From the NCBI GenBank assembly GCA_004322215.1, contig SCSM01000039.1:32744-96743 (forward strand): DNA of 64,000 nt, given 5' to 3'. The translations under genes and the position numbers were made by a program. The stretch comes from Bacteroidota bacterium (GTDB taxonomy: Bacteria > Bacteroidota > Ignavibacteria > Kapaibacteriales > UBA2268). Positions 18,606 through 28,800 of this stretch are shown here, one piece after another. Position 1 is the stretch's first letter; each line of letters starts with the position of its first letter. The notes beneath the pieces were generated by a model. That model worked only from the letters and a program-made list of their open reading frames with translations. It did no database searches and was not told where the DNA came from.

Positions 18606-19805
18606 TCATTCACCTTCTTCGAAGTACTCTTCGTAGAATATATACGGATTCTCTCTCGGATGAGATACCATATCGGGTTGCGGCTCCAATCCGACTGCTT
18701 CGAGGAAATTACCCATTCCTACTCTTTGAATGAATTCGCCTATTCTTTCACGGTTCTTTCCTTCTTCGCACCAGAGGTCCCACATATTTTCGATTAACTC
18801 CCAAAGCTCGGATTCATCAAATGGCTCATCGAGTTTAATAAAAGGAACCAGTACCGAAGAAAGCAATGCTCCTTCTACAATCGGGGCTTTTGAGCCGACA
18901 AGCACAACTGCTCCCCTGTCTTTCCCGGGTGCAAGTGCTTTAGGCATTACATTGATGCAGTGCATGCAATGCCTGCAACTGCTGTTGTCAATTTTCAAAT
19001 CCTTTCCGTCCCAATCCATACATTTGCCGGGGCACATCATCACGATTTCTTTTAGGATGTCAGTACCGTTCTTTGCATATTCCCGGACTTTCTGCATATC
19101 AACCTGGATTTCATCTCTCCATGTTCCTATGATTGAAATATCGGCACGCGCAACCGATGCGACGCAATCATTAGGACAGCCGGCCATTTTGAACTTCATT
19201 TTATAGGGGAATGCCGGTCTGTGAAGTTCATCCTGGAATTTGTTTGTGATGAAATGTGTCAATCCCATCGTATCATAGCAAGCCCATTCGCATCTCGCCT
19301 TGCCGCAGCAACAGCTTGGTGTTCTTACGTCGGAACCCGAACCGCCAAGGTCAAATCCTGCATCAGTTAGTTTCTTGAAAACCGGTTCCAGTTCTTCTGT
19401 TCTTGTTCCGAGAAAAACAATGTCTCCAGTCGAACCGTGCATATTTGTCAAACCCGAACCATGAGCATCCCAAATGTCGCACAAGGTTCTTAGTGCTTCC
19501 GATGTGTAGAACCAACCCGATGGCTGATTAACACGCATTGTGTGAAAATGTGAAATATTCGGAAATTTTTCGGATAAGTCGGTATATCTACCGATTACAC
19601 CGCCACCATAACCCATTACCCCGACTATTCCGCCATGCTTCCAGTGACCTTTCTTTTCGGTGTAGGACTGTTCTAAAAGTCCCAGGAGGTCGTTTGCCAT
19701 AGGATTAGTCTCGGCTGCGGATTTAATTTCCCTGACGAAACTGGGCCATCCGCCTTTTTCAAGTTCATCAAGCAGAGGGGTTTCATACTTTTTGTCAACT
19801 GCCAT
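18606..19805 (-). CDS. dsrA: Dissimilatory sulfite reductase alpha subunit
   Basis: A 399-residue alpha subunit that forms the alpha2beta2 sulfite reductase with DsrB. The siroheme-coupled [4Fe-4S] ligands are in the Cys165-176 cluster ([14 protein letters not shown]) and CPNDC (210-214). The inserted ferredoxin domain has CPGKC (258-262) and CRHCMHC (277-283). GGGVIGRY and [16 protein letters not shown] are typical of DsrA. It is the first gene of the operon, with a 51-bp gap to dsrB and a 333-bp upstream spacer. Other genes of the pathway (dsrC, dsrMKJOP, sat, aprAB) are not in the window. It is the key marker for dissimilatory sulfur metabolism. Confidence 0.97.
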   Translation of the reverse strand: MAVDKKYETPLLDELEKGGWPSFVREIKSAAETNPMANDLLGLLEQSYTEKKGHWKHGGIVGVMGYGGGVIGRYTDLSEKFPNISHFHTMRVNQPSGWFYTSEALRTLCDIWDAHGSGLTNMHGSTGDIVFLGTRTEELEPVFKKLTDAGFDLGGSGSDVRTPSCCCGKARCEWACYDTMGLTHFITNKFQDELHRPAFPYKMKFKMAGCPNDCVASVARADISIIGTWRDEIQVDMQKVREYAKNGTDILKEIVMMCPGKCMDWDGKDLKIDNSSCRHCMHCINVMPKALAPGKDRGAVVLVGSKAPIVEGALLSSVLVPFIKLDEPFDESELWELIENMWDLWCEEGKNRERIGEFIQRVGMGNFLEAVGLEPQPDMVSHPRENPYIFYEEYFEEGE

Positions 19806-20138
19806 TTTAACTCCCTAAAATTTTTAATATCTTTGTTTATTAATTTGGTTAAATCTATTATTTAATCAATTCTTTCTTCTGAAATTCAGTGTGATTCTAA
19901 TTGTGCAGAATTTCAATATTTCTGCTTTCTTCATTACTTAACTAATTGTAAATTACTCTATTGCTTGCTCGATTGAAACTCAAATCAGTAGTTTGTAATT
20001 GGACTGTTGCAGTATTGAAACAAACTTAACATTATAGGAACAAAGTGGTTATAAAATTGTGAAATTTTTCGTTTTTTATAAAAAAAAACACCGGTCATCC
20101 GACCGGTGTTTGCTTTTATAATTAATACTAAAATAAAT
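19806..20138. other. Upstream region of the dsr operon
   Basis: This 333-bp spacer holds the dsrA promoter region and, at its far end, the terminator of the next gene (20087-20110). It is AT-rich with no coding frame. I cannot name a specific operator; an imperfect gtaaatta/gtaattg repetition near 19950-20000 is not strong enough to call. Confidence 0.4.
20087..20110 (-). terminator. Rho-independent terminator after the LEA-like lipoprotein gene
   Basis: Perfect 10-bp arms (aacaccggtc 20087-20096 and gaccggtgtt 20101-20110) with a 4-base loop. On the minus strand an eight-T run follows directly. It lies 28 bp past the stop at 20139. Confidence 0.92.
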
Positions 20139-20774
20139 TTATTGTCTGAATTCTTTATCCACAATAGTTAATCTTCCGGGATAGCTTATGGGCCCTAATG
20201 GAGTAGTAACAGTCGGATGGGCATCGAGTTTGAGCCGTGTCGGACTGCCGCCAACTCCTCCGATATTCATTGCAAGATTGATAACCTTGTCATAACCCTG
20301 CTTACCAAAAAATTCATAGAGGTCAAGTCCCATTGCCAAAGGAATAATGGTTGACTGACCTGTTCCGGGAACTTCGACAGGAGTAGCAATATCGCCGTTG
20401 ATGGTTTTTACATCATCGATGTATAAGTTCCAATCCAGATGATTGATGGTTGCATTTGCCTGTCGTGTTCCTCCTGCTTTCCCATCATTTGGATTTTTGG
20501 CTGCAACATTCAGAACAAATTCGGCAGGAAATTTTTTCGTGGCAAATGCCTGGGTCAGCTTCAATCCGTCAGTCAGTGAAAAATCATTGACAGATTTTTT
20601 ATGAGTAACATCAATTCCGGCAACTTTGAATCCATTTACATTTTCCAACTTGAACTGGAGCCGTTTTAAATCTGCAAGTGTCTGCGAAATCTGTTTTATA
20701 GTGCCGCAGCTTTGAACAATAATTAAAGAAATGAATAAAACTGCAGAAGCCATTAATAAATAAAATTTCTTCAT
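20139..20774 (-). CDS. LEA/WHy-domain-like lipoprotein
   Basis: Start placed at 20774 (MKKFYLL) because a GAGG ribosome site stands 7 bp before it; the ATG 12 bp upstream overlaps that site. The N-terminus is a lipoprotein signal with lipobox IIVQSC and Cys23. The rest of the 211 residues is beta-rich with the FVLNVAAKNPND segment typical of LEA-14/WHy proteins (about 95-106 of the mature frame) and polar repeats such as HLDWNLYIDD. LEA_2-type bacterial lipoproteins are thought to help in stress or envelope stability; function here is unproven. It is a single gene with its own terminator. Confidence 0.75.
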   Translation of the reverse strand: MKKFYLLMASAVLFISLIIVQSCGTIKQISQTLADLKRLQFKLENVNGFKVAGIDVTHKKSVNDFSLTDGLKLTQAFATKKFPAEFVLNVAAKNPNDGKAGGTRQANATINHLDWNLYIDDVKTINGDIATPVEVPGTGQSTIIPLAMGLDLYEFFGKQGYDKVINLAMNIGGVGGSPTRLKLDAHPTVTTPLGPISYPGRLTIVDKEFRQ

Positions 20775-20840
20775 TTTATACCTCATTATAAATAATAGTT
20801 TTAATAAATGTCGGATAAATCAGAATTATAGTATAAAAAA

Positions 20841-20862
20841 ACCCACGAAATATTTCATGGGT
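20841..20862 (-). terminator. Terminator after the receiver gene
   Basis: Arms acccacgaaat and atttcatgggt (20841-20862) pair with one G-U on the minus strand, followed by seven T. It is about 30 bp past the receiver stop codon. Confidence 0.85.
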
Positions 20863-20891
20863 TCAAATTTTTAATTTTTCGAAATGAAAGT

Positions 20892-21380
20892 TTAAGACAA
20901 ACCTTCTCTTTTCAGAAAATCATCAACAGTAGTACCTGAGGCACTTATTGTACCGTCTATGATTTTTTCAATTGTTTTCATCAATGCAGAAGATTTTTGC
21001 TGTTCCATGTTTAAAGTGGAAAGCAATTTTACTTTAGCAATCAGCAATTTTTCTTCAATTGGTTTGCTCAAAAAGTCATCGGCACCAGCTTCGATTGATT
21101 TAATCTGGTTTGCGACATCATTAAGTGCAGTGACTATAACGACCGGAATATGCCTTGTGACATCCTTCTCTTTTAGTTTCTTAACCGTTTCATAACCGTC
21201 GAGCCGGGGCATCATAACATCGAGGACTATAGCATCGGGAAGCTTCTGTTCAACTTTCTCGAGGCAATCTATTCCGTCATAAGCTTCGACTGCTTCGTAG
21301 CCGCTTGCTTCCAAATATCTGCGGAGAAGCTTGGTTGTAATTCTGTTATCGTCAACAACAAGAATAAAAGGTTTTTTCAT
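20892..21380 (-). CDS. Single-domain response regulator with short C-terminal tail
   Basis: A 162-residue protein. Residues 1-123 are a CheY-type receiver: acidic pair Asp10-Asp11, phospho-acceptor Asp54 (VLDVMMP), Thr84 (VTAL) and Lys106 (LSKP). The remaining 40 residues are mainly helical and end DDFLKREGLS, with no DNA-binding or enzyme domain. Such proteins act by protein contact, for example in phosphorelays. No kinase gene is adjacent; the nearest histidine kinase, at 30.9-32.3 kb, is frameshifted. It is transcribed alone with its own terminator. Confidence 0.92.
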   Translation of the reverse strand: MKKPFILVVDDNRITTKLLRRYLEASGYEAVEAYDGIDCLEKVEQKLPDAIVLDVMMPRLDGYETVKKLKEKDVTRHIPVVIVTALNDVANQIKSIEAGADDFLSKPIEEKLLIAKVKLLSTLNMEQQKSSALMKTIEKIIDGTISASGTTVDDFLKREGLS

Positions 21381-21796
21381 ATTTTTTCCTTTTACACTAT
21401 TAATTTTATTAATCTATATAATATGTGAAACTCAATATAATATATAAGAATTGTAAAAACAAACATTCATATAATATTATTTTTACAATATAAAAGAAAA
21501 TTTCATAATTAAAAAATTTGAAAAGATAAATTGTAGAAGTAATTCTTGATTTTCCAAAATAATCTTTTGGTATTTTCCGAGTCCGTTTCCTTTTTCACGT
21601 ATTTTAATATTACATAGGTCTGAACCAAAGATTAATTTGATTTTCGGATTTCGCCGATTATTAACAGAACATAAAATTCTATATTTATTTTGAGACCTTC
21701 TCGCTTTTCATGTGTCATTATATTATATTAAGTTGCAAGAAAAGTAATTAATATAAAAAATACATAGAATTTTAATTATTATTCAATGGTGTAGCG
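21381..21796. other. Divergent intergenic region
   Basis: The 416-bp spacer separates the receiver gene from the divergent propeller gene and must hold both promoters. At 21450-21489 a 9-bp inverted repeat (attgtaaaa / ttttacaat) with a 22-base loop is visible; its role is unknown. I see no coding frame. Confidence 0.4.
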
Positions 21797-23968
21797 ATGA
21801 AACATGTGTACCTGACTGCAATTCTTGTGATGTTTATATTCATATCTAATGTCAAATCGCAAAATCCCGAGTGGATGAATTTTACAAATGGTGAAAAAGT
21901 CACATCGTCAGCAGAAGAAGAAAACTTCATTTGGATCGGAACAACAGGTGGTTTGGTTAAGATTAATAAAACAACCGGAAATCCTACTTTTTATAACAGG
22001 TCAAATTCCGGCTTGCCAAGTAACCAAATCTTTTCAATAGCAATTGACAATAGTGGGAATAAGTGGATTGGAACAGCGGATAGCGGCTTGATAAAGTTTG
22101 ATGATACTAACTGGACAATATATGATACAGCTTATTATATTTTTACTATTAACCGATTAGAGACTATTGTCATAGACAAAAGTGGAAATAAGTGGATAGG
22201 GACATGGGGTGGATTGTATAAATTTGATGGTAATGAATGGGTTATATATGTACCTGCGAATTCTGATATTCCGAGTTCGTTTGTCGAATCAATAGCAATA
22301 GACAGTAGTGACAATAAGTGGGTTGGCACTCATAATAAAGGCTTAATAAAATTTGACGGAACAAATTGGGTTACTTACGACACAATAAATTCAGGTTTAC
22401 CGGTTAAGGATGTCCATTCAATTGCTATAGATGATAATGATAATAAATGGATTGGTACTTATGGAGGCGGACTGGCAAAATTTGATGGTACAAATTGGAT
22501 TATTTACAAAAAAACAAATTCAGGATTACCGGATAACAGAATTTTATCATTAGCAATAGACAGCAGTGGCAATAAGTGGATTGGTACTAAAAGCGGAGGT
22601 TTAACAAAATTTGACGGTACATATTGGATTACTTACGACTCTACAAATTCCGGCTTACTTAATAACTGTGTTGTGTCTATAACAATAGACGGAAGTGGAA
22701 ATAAATGGATCGGTACTGATGGCGGCGGCTTAGTTAAATTTGATGATTCAAAATGGACAAAATACAACACATCAAATTCCGGATTGCAGGATAACGATGT
22801 TCGAGCAATTGCAATAGAAAGCGGTGTTAAAAACTGGATTGGGGATTTGGGAGGTTTAACAAAATTCGATGGAACGAATTGGGTTAAATACAATCAAACA
22901 AATTCCGGATTACCTTATAACTTCATCCTATCAATAGCAATTGATGAAGATGGAAATAAGTGGCTCGCAAATAGTTATGGTGGTTTGACAAAATTTGATG
23001 GAACAAATTGGATTTCATATAATACATCTAATTCCGATTTACCTATTAATGATGTCATATCAATAGCTATAGACAAAAGTGATAATAAATGGATTGGAAT
23101 GTGGGATGGAGGCTTAACAAAATTTGACGGAACGAACTGGATTAATTTCGATTTAGAAAATTGGGGTGTGCATAATGATGATGTCATGGAAATAGCGATT
23201 GATTCAAGTGATAATATATGGTTTGGGACACAATATGGATTAACAAAGATTAATGGAAATAATTGGATTACATATAATACAAATACCGTCGAAGACATGC
23301 CTAGTAGCGATATCTGGTCAATAGCAATTGATAAAAGCGACAATAAATGGATTGGTACAGATGAAGGCATGGCAAAATTTGATGGTACTAACTGGACTAC
23401 ATATAATACAAGAAATTCCGGATTACCTGATGATGGTGTTGAAACAATAGCAATAGACAAAAGTGGTAATAAATGGATTGGGACAACCGGTGGTGGTTTG
23501 GCAAAATTTGATGGAATCAATTGGACTGTATATAACATGAAAAATTCCGGCATATCTGACGACTGGGTCTTTACAATAGCGATAGACGAGAATGGCAATA
23601 AGTGGATTGGAACATTGGAAGGTGGCTTAGCAATATTCCGTGAAGGAGGTGTAATACTTGATGTTGAATCGGAGCAGGAGCCGGTTGCAAAAAATTTAAC
23701 ATTTAGTAAAAGTTTTCCTAATCCATTTCAATACACAACAAACATTGAATATACATTACCTAATGCAGGGAATGTCATCATCAAAATATATGATATGCAG
23801 GGGCAGATGGTAAGGAATTTGTATTCAGGTACCATTGATGCAGGTGACCACACAGCCGTCTGGGATGGCAGGACAGATGCAGGAAACGAAGCACCAAACG
23901 GGGTTTATATGTATAGAATACAATCTGTAGGAGAGACCTTATCGGGAAAAATGGTATTGATAAGGTGA
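21797..23968 (+). CDS. T9SS-exported protein with 14 propeller (Reg_prop-like) repeats
   Basis: A 723-residue secreted protein. A signal peptide ends near residue 21 (VKSQ). From about residue 35 to 617 there are 14 repeats of about 43 residues with the pattern SIAIDxSGNKWIGTxGGGLxKFDGTNWxxYNxxNSGLP split over blades, each with the KWIGT core. Fourteen blades fit two seven-bladed propellers, as in the periplasmic sensor part of hybrid two-component systems, but here there is no membrane segment or kinase. The last 85 residues are a FlgD-like/T9SS sorting domain (FPNPFQYTTNIEY, then WDGRTDAGNEAPNGVY). Near-identical DNA repeats make expansion or contraction of blades likely. Ligand unknown. 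Confidence 0.85.
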   Translation: MKHVYLTAILVMFIFISNVKSQNPEWMNFTNGEKVTSSAEEENFIWIGTTGGLVKINKTTGNPTFYNRSNSGLPSNQIFSIAIDNSGNKWIGTADSGLIKFDDTNWTIYDTAYYIFTINRLETIVIDKSGNKWIGTWGGLYKFDGNEWVIYVPANSDIPSSFVESIAIDSSDNKWVGTHNKGLIKFDGTNWVTYDTINSGLPVKDVHSIAIDDNDNKWIGTYGGGLAKFDGTNWIIYKKTNSGLPDNRILSLAIDSSGNKWIGTKSGGLTKFDGTYWITYDSTNSGLLNNCVVSITIDGSGNKWIGTDGGGLVKFDDSKWTKYNTSNSGLQDNDVRAIAIESGVKNWIGDLGGLTKFDGTNWVKYNQTNSGLPYNFILSIAIDEDGNKWLANSYGGLTKFDGTNWISYNTSNSDLPINDVISIAIDKSDNKWIGMWDGGLTKFDGTNWINFDLENWGVHNDDVMEIAIDSSDNIWFGTQYGLTKINGNNWITYNTNTVEDMPSSDIWSIAIDKSDNKWIGTDEGMAKFDGTNWTTYNTRNSGLPDDGVETIAIDKSGNKWIGTTGGGLAKFDGINWTVYNMKNSGISDDWVFTIAIDENGNKWIGTLEGGLAIFREGGVILDVESEQEPVAKNLTFSKSFPNPFQYTTNIEYTLPNAGNVIIKIYDMQGQMVRNLYSGTIDAGDHTAVWDGRTDAGNEAPNGVYMYRIQSVGETLSGKMVLIR

Positions 23969-24108
23969 AATCTTTGTGTAAGATGCATTTAATAATTTTT
24001 TGTGATTAGAATTCTTAGCGAAGAAAATTATATTGTTTTAGGAATAACATACGTCATATTCCCGATTAATCCTTAATTTTGCTCAATTTTTTCAAAGAAT
24101 ATTTTTAG

Positions 24109-25776
24109 ATGAATAGTAAAGAAAGTATAAGTAAAAAGAAAATATATTTAATTGGCATACTGACAGGTGTTCTGCTTGCATTGTCATTTCCTCCAATACC
24201 ACTACCTTTGCTGAGTTTTGTGGCACTCGTGCCATTGCTATATGCACTCGATTTGAAACAATACAAGAAACCATTTTTATTAATCTACTTGACATTTTTC
24301 ATCTATCACGGGGGAGCAAACTGGTGGATAAGTTCCTGGCGTTCGGAAACCGACCCATTCCTTATGATTTCAGGTTTTGCGGTATGGCTTGTTCATCCTT
24401 TCTTTTTCTATATCCCATTCGGATTTTTCCTTTACTTCAAAAGAAAATTCGGACTAAATACGGCATTATGGCTATTACCATTTGCATGGGTGGGTTTCGA
24501 GTGGTTTCACAGTTTAGGTGAATTGGCTTATCCATGGCTAACTGTCGGATATACTCAAATTTACAACCGATTGTGGGTGCAGGCGGCTGATATAAGCGGT
24601 GTTTGGGGATTAAGCTTCCTGATTATACTTATAAATGCTATATTATATAAATTGATATTGAAATTCAATTCTCTGCAAGAGGAAAAAAATAAATTTAAGA
24701 TTTTTATCAGCCAAAAGAAGACAATAGGTCTATCTTCAGCATTGTTTCTTTTGATAATTGTGCCAATGATTTATGGCGGCATAAGAATCCCACGGTTTGA
24801 ACATTCAAAATTGCTAAAGGAAAACAAAACAATAAGAGTAGGAATAATTCAACCGAATATTGACCCATGGAAGAAGTGGGAATCCAATGTAATCAGGCAA
24901 ATCCGCAAGCATAAGTTAATAAGCGATTCACTAAGACATTCAGTCGGAAAACTTGACCTTGTGATTTGGAGCGAAACAGCTATACCATTTTTGAATTTCG
25001 AATTCAACAGCGACCATAAATTCAGCTATATTCAGGATTGGATTGACTCGTCCGATTTTTCTCTATTAACCGGATTCGCTGACATTTATTTCTATAAAGA
25101 CCCAAAGAAAGCATCGGAATCAGCCAAGCCACTGCTTGGTGATTCGAGCAGAATTTATGATTCATACAACTCTGCGATTGTGATTAATCCAACACCTTAT
25201 AATACCGGTACCGAGATTTACCGCAAGATGAAATTAACTCCTTTCGGTGAGCGGGTTCCATACGAGGAACTTTTCCAATTTGCAAAGAAATGGGTTGAAT
25301 GGGGAGTCGGTATATCGAGCTGGGCATTCGGTCAAAAACAATCAGTCCTTCAAATAAAAAATGATAGAGCTGACACTAAGATTGGTTCAATTATTTGCAT
25401 TGAATCAATATACCCGGTATTTGTTAGGAACTTCGTTTCTCTCGATGCAAATATTTTGACTGTAATTACAAATGACGGGTGGTACGATTTTACAGTAGGA
25501 CCTGAACAACATTATCAGATTGCATGCATGAGGGCAATCGAGACAAGACGGTACATAGCAAGATGTGCCAATACAGGTGTTTCAGGATTTATTACTCCGA
25601 CAGGAAATTCATTATATAAAGCTCCACAATATATACCCATAGGATTTACGGCGAGTGTCCCTTTATTAAATGAGAAATCATTTTATGTTAAATACGGAGA
25701 TTGGCTCGTTTACTTTTGTTCGGGAATAAGTGTATTGTTTTTGTTCATATCATTCTTCAGGAAATCATATAATTAA
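24109..25776 (+). CDS. lnt: Apolipoprotein N-acyltransferase
   Basis: A 555-residue inner-membrane enzyme that adds the third acyl chain to lipoproteins. The first 225 residues contain about six to seven membrane helices, with the AYPWLTVGYTQ segment typical of Lnt. The nitrilase-like periplasmic domain (about 240-510) has the triad: Glu289 in WSETAIP, Lys375 in KMKLTPFGERVP, and Cys430 in IICIES. A last helix ends the protein. The window encodes at least three lipoproteins that would be substrates. It lies 140 bp after the propeller gene and about 100 bp before the subtilase, so it may have its own promoter. Confidence 0.94.
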   Translation: MNSKESISKKKIYLIGILTGVLLALSFPPIPLPLLSFVALVPLLYALDLKQYKKPFLLIYLTFFIYHGGANWWISSWRSETDPFLMISGFAVWLVHPFFFYIPFGFFLYFKRKFGLNTALWLLPFAWVGFEWFHSLGELAYPWLTVGYTQIYNRLWVQAADISGVWGLSFLIILINAILYKLILKFNSLQEEKNKFKIFISQKKTIGLSSALFLLIIVPMIYGGIRIPRFEHSKLLKENKTIRVGIIQPNIDPWKKWESNVIRQIRKHKLISDSLRHSVGKLDLVIWSETAIPFLNFEFNSDHKFSYIQDWIDSSDFSLLTGFADIYFYKDPKKASESAKPLLGDSSRIYDSYNSAIVINPTPYNTGTEIYRKMKLTPFGERVPYEELFQFAKKWVEWGVGISSWAFGQKQSVLQIKNDRADTKIGSIICIESIYPVFVRNFVSLDANILTVITNDGWYDFTVGPEQHYQIACMRAIETRRYIARCANTGVSGFITPTGNSLYKAPQYIPIGFTASVPLLNEKSFYVKYGDWLVYFCSGISVLFLFISFFRKSYN

Positions 25777-25879
25777 TAATAGAATTTGGTTTTTCCCTTT
25801 TTTTTTAAGAATTTGAAAGATTGAAATGAAATTTCAATAAAGGATATTTTTTAATATTTATTGATATGGGAGTGACCCG

Positions 25880-28800
25880 ATGAAAAAAGTTATTAATTAT
25901 TTAATATTTCTTGTGATTTTGACTTCATTGAACTTTGCGGCAGTGCCGTATAATATGAGAATGCAAGCCGAACAGCAAAAAAATAAACAAATTGACAATT
26001 CTAATATTGCTTACCAGATCCGTCTCGATGGGAAAAAGCTTGCAGATGGTTCATACGAGCCGGTTAGGGTGTATAATATCGAGAGAGTCGGCTCGCAGCA
26101 TTATTTTCAGAATATGTTCATTCTCAAGACAAAGCAGTATTACAAGGTTGGTAAAGAGGATGTATTACTGGGAACAACAGCATTACAATCAAAATTATCC
26201 GAATTGAAAATTAAGAAAATCAATGCACCATTTTCGCAAAAAGCGGAAAGTGAATTGCTTTCAGCAGATATTGTCGGATTGTCCAGGATATATGAAATAT
26301 ATTACGAAGAAAATGTTGACCCATACGAGATATGTGCAGAACTGATGAAGAATCCGGACGTAGAGTATGCAGTTCCGGTTTTCAAGCGTTATACAAATAT
26401 AATTCCCAATGACCCGAAGTATAAAGACAATAGTCAATGGGGTTTAAAAAAAATAGGCATGGAAACCGCATGGTCAATTAGCCAGGGGGATACTAACGTA
26501 GTAATCGGAATTGTTGATTCAGGAACTGATTGGTCTCATGAAGACTTGGAGAAAAACATTTATATTAACCGTGGTGAAGATGGATTAGATGATGAGGGAA
26601 AAAGCAAAAGGACAAATGGCAAGGATGATGATGATAATGACAAAATAGACGATTGGCATGGCTGGGCATTAGTTGGAAACGTTACAAACGATGATATAAG
26701 TAATAGCATTTGGAAAGAAAATAATAATCCAAAAAATCCATTAAATACACATGGCACACATGTAGCCGGGTGTGCTTCTGCTGTTACTGACAATGGCAAA
26801 GGTGTTGCCGGACCGGGATTTAAGTGTAAATTATTACCTGTCAAATGTTCAGCAGACCAAGACAATGAAGGGTATATATTTCGTGGCTATGTAGGAATAG
26901 TTTATGCTGCCGATATGGGATGCAAGGTAATCAATTGCAGTTGGGGCGGAGCCGGTTCAAGCCCTGCCGAACAAGATGCAATAACTTATGCTTATCATAA
27001 TAAAGGTGCAGTAGTAGTTGTTGCTGCAGGTAATCTAAACGGATTCAATATTGACCAGGGAGGGCAGTATCCTGCCAACTATGACCATGTTTTATGTGTC
27101 GGAGCAACAAAAAGCAATGACCAGGTAGCCGGCTTTTCTAACATAGGAAGACATGTTGATGTTTATACTCCAGGCGAAGGGATTATGGCAACATTACCAA
27201 ACAACTCGTATGGCAATAATAGTGGAACTTCTATGGCTTCACCTATTACTGCAGGAGTTGTGGCTTTAGTCAGGTCTCTTCATCCTACATGGTCAGTCGA
27301 TAAAGTCATGCATCAGATAAGAAGTACATCTGATAATGTAGTAGACCCAAATAACAGGAGCTATTATTATGGAAGAATCAACGCATCTAATGCACTGCAA
27401 TTCAATAACGGAGGTTCACAAAATATTCCCGGTGTTGAAGTTGAATCATTTACAATTGCAGGAGGGAATTCACTTACAAGCAGTAACAGCACACTTGTTA
27501 CACTGAAAATCACCAATTATCTTTCACAGGCAACAAACCTCGTGATAAGATTGTCACCTATGAGCAGTTACCTGACTATTGAAGACACGACTATTACACT
27601 TGGGAATCTCAGGGGCGAAGATAGTACTAATGCCAACATAATTGTTCAACTTCTCCCAAGCAACCCATGGTATAATGGTACTGCTGATTTTCTTGTTACA
27701 TTTGAATCAGGTTCATACAGGGATTATCAGATTGTAAAACTACCTGTTAATATATATAATAACAATCTATATACAAGATTAGCGCCGCTGAATACAGATG
27801 AAACACAACAATGGTTTACAGCAATGGCTACTTCCGAAACAAATGTGTGGGCTGTCGGCAGGAATGGAGTATTTAGAGGAAATAGCGGATATTTAAAATG
27901 GAGAAATTCACCCGAACCAAAGCTATATTTGAGTGGTGCAAATTTGTATTCATTATATGCATTCGATGAGTCGAGAGTATTTATGGGTTCGGGAAACAAC
28001 AATGGGCAGGCAGCGATTTACAGAACAATTGATGGTGGGCAAAGTCCCTGGGAATCAAAAGATGTATCGAATATAACAGGATTCATCAATGACATCCACT
28101 TTTTCGATAATAATAACGGAATATTCCTCGGTGACCCCAAGAACAATAAATTTGGAGTAGGAGTAACGAGCAATGGAGGGCAAAACTGGACTGCAGTAAA
28201 TGCTCCGGCACCTCTTTCAGGTGAAACAGGATTAGTGCAATCAGTCTCGTGGTTAGGAGATTACGGATGGTTTGGCACGACAAAAGGGAGGGTATTCAGA
28301 ACAACAAACAGGGGAGCAACATGGCTTGAGAGTTCAATTACTGGTGCTGCAGTGACCCATCTATTGTCTTTCCGAGATAATTTGAACGGCATTGCAATCT
28401 ATTCCGAAACAAATGATGTCTTTGCCGACAGAATTGTTGCATCAACAAGTAACGGCGGTTCTACCTGGCTAAGAAATAAAAGTAATCTTACAAAAAAAGG
28501 TTTTTCGCCTGTTCATCTGTTTTATCCGGATAGTTCATCAATGATTTATGCGCTTTGTTTACATGGAGAAGTATTAGGTACTTCGGACTATGGTACGACA
28601 TGGTATCCGGCACTTACCGAAAAAGAAGGGAAGGTGTTGGTAGGAGGGCATGTAAAACTAAATGAAAACCGTGTGCGGTTATGGGAAGTAGGAAGTGCGG
28701 TTGGTTATCTTGATTTCGGATATATTCCATTGAATGCAAACAGAGATTTGGAACTTGTATCAGGTAACCAGGTGAACTATGATAGCGTATTTGTGGGAAG

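Noticed and set aside
21450..21489. Inverted repeat attgtaaaa/ttttacaat as a terminator
   Set aside because: The 22-base loop and AT-only stem are weak, and it lies upstream of both divergent genes, where a terminator is not expected.
22975..23598. Long open frames on the minus strand across the propeller gene
   Set aside because: They are mirror frames produced by the repeated coding units; their composition (Pro/Ser/Leu repeats) copies the repeat period and no start signal is present.
21797..23968. CRISPR array suspected from regular direct repeats
   Set aside because: The repeats are coding, about 129 bp long and in frame; there are no short spacers or cas genes.
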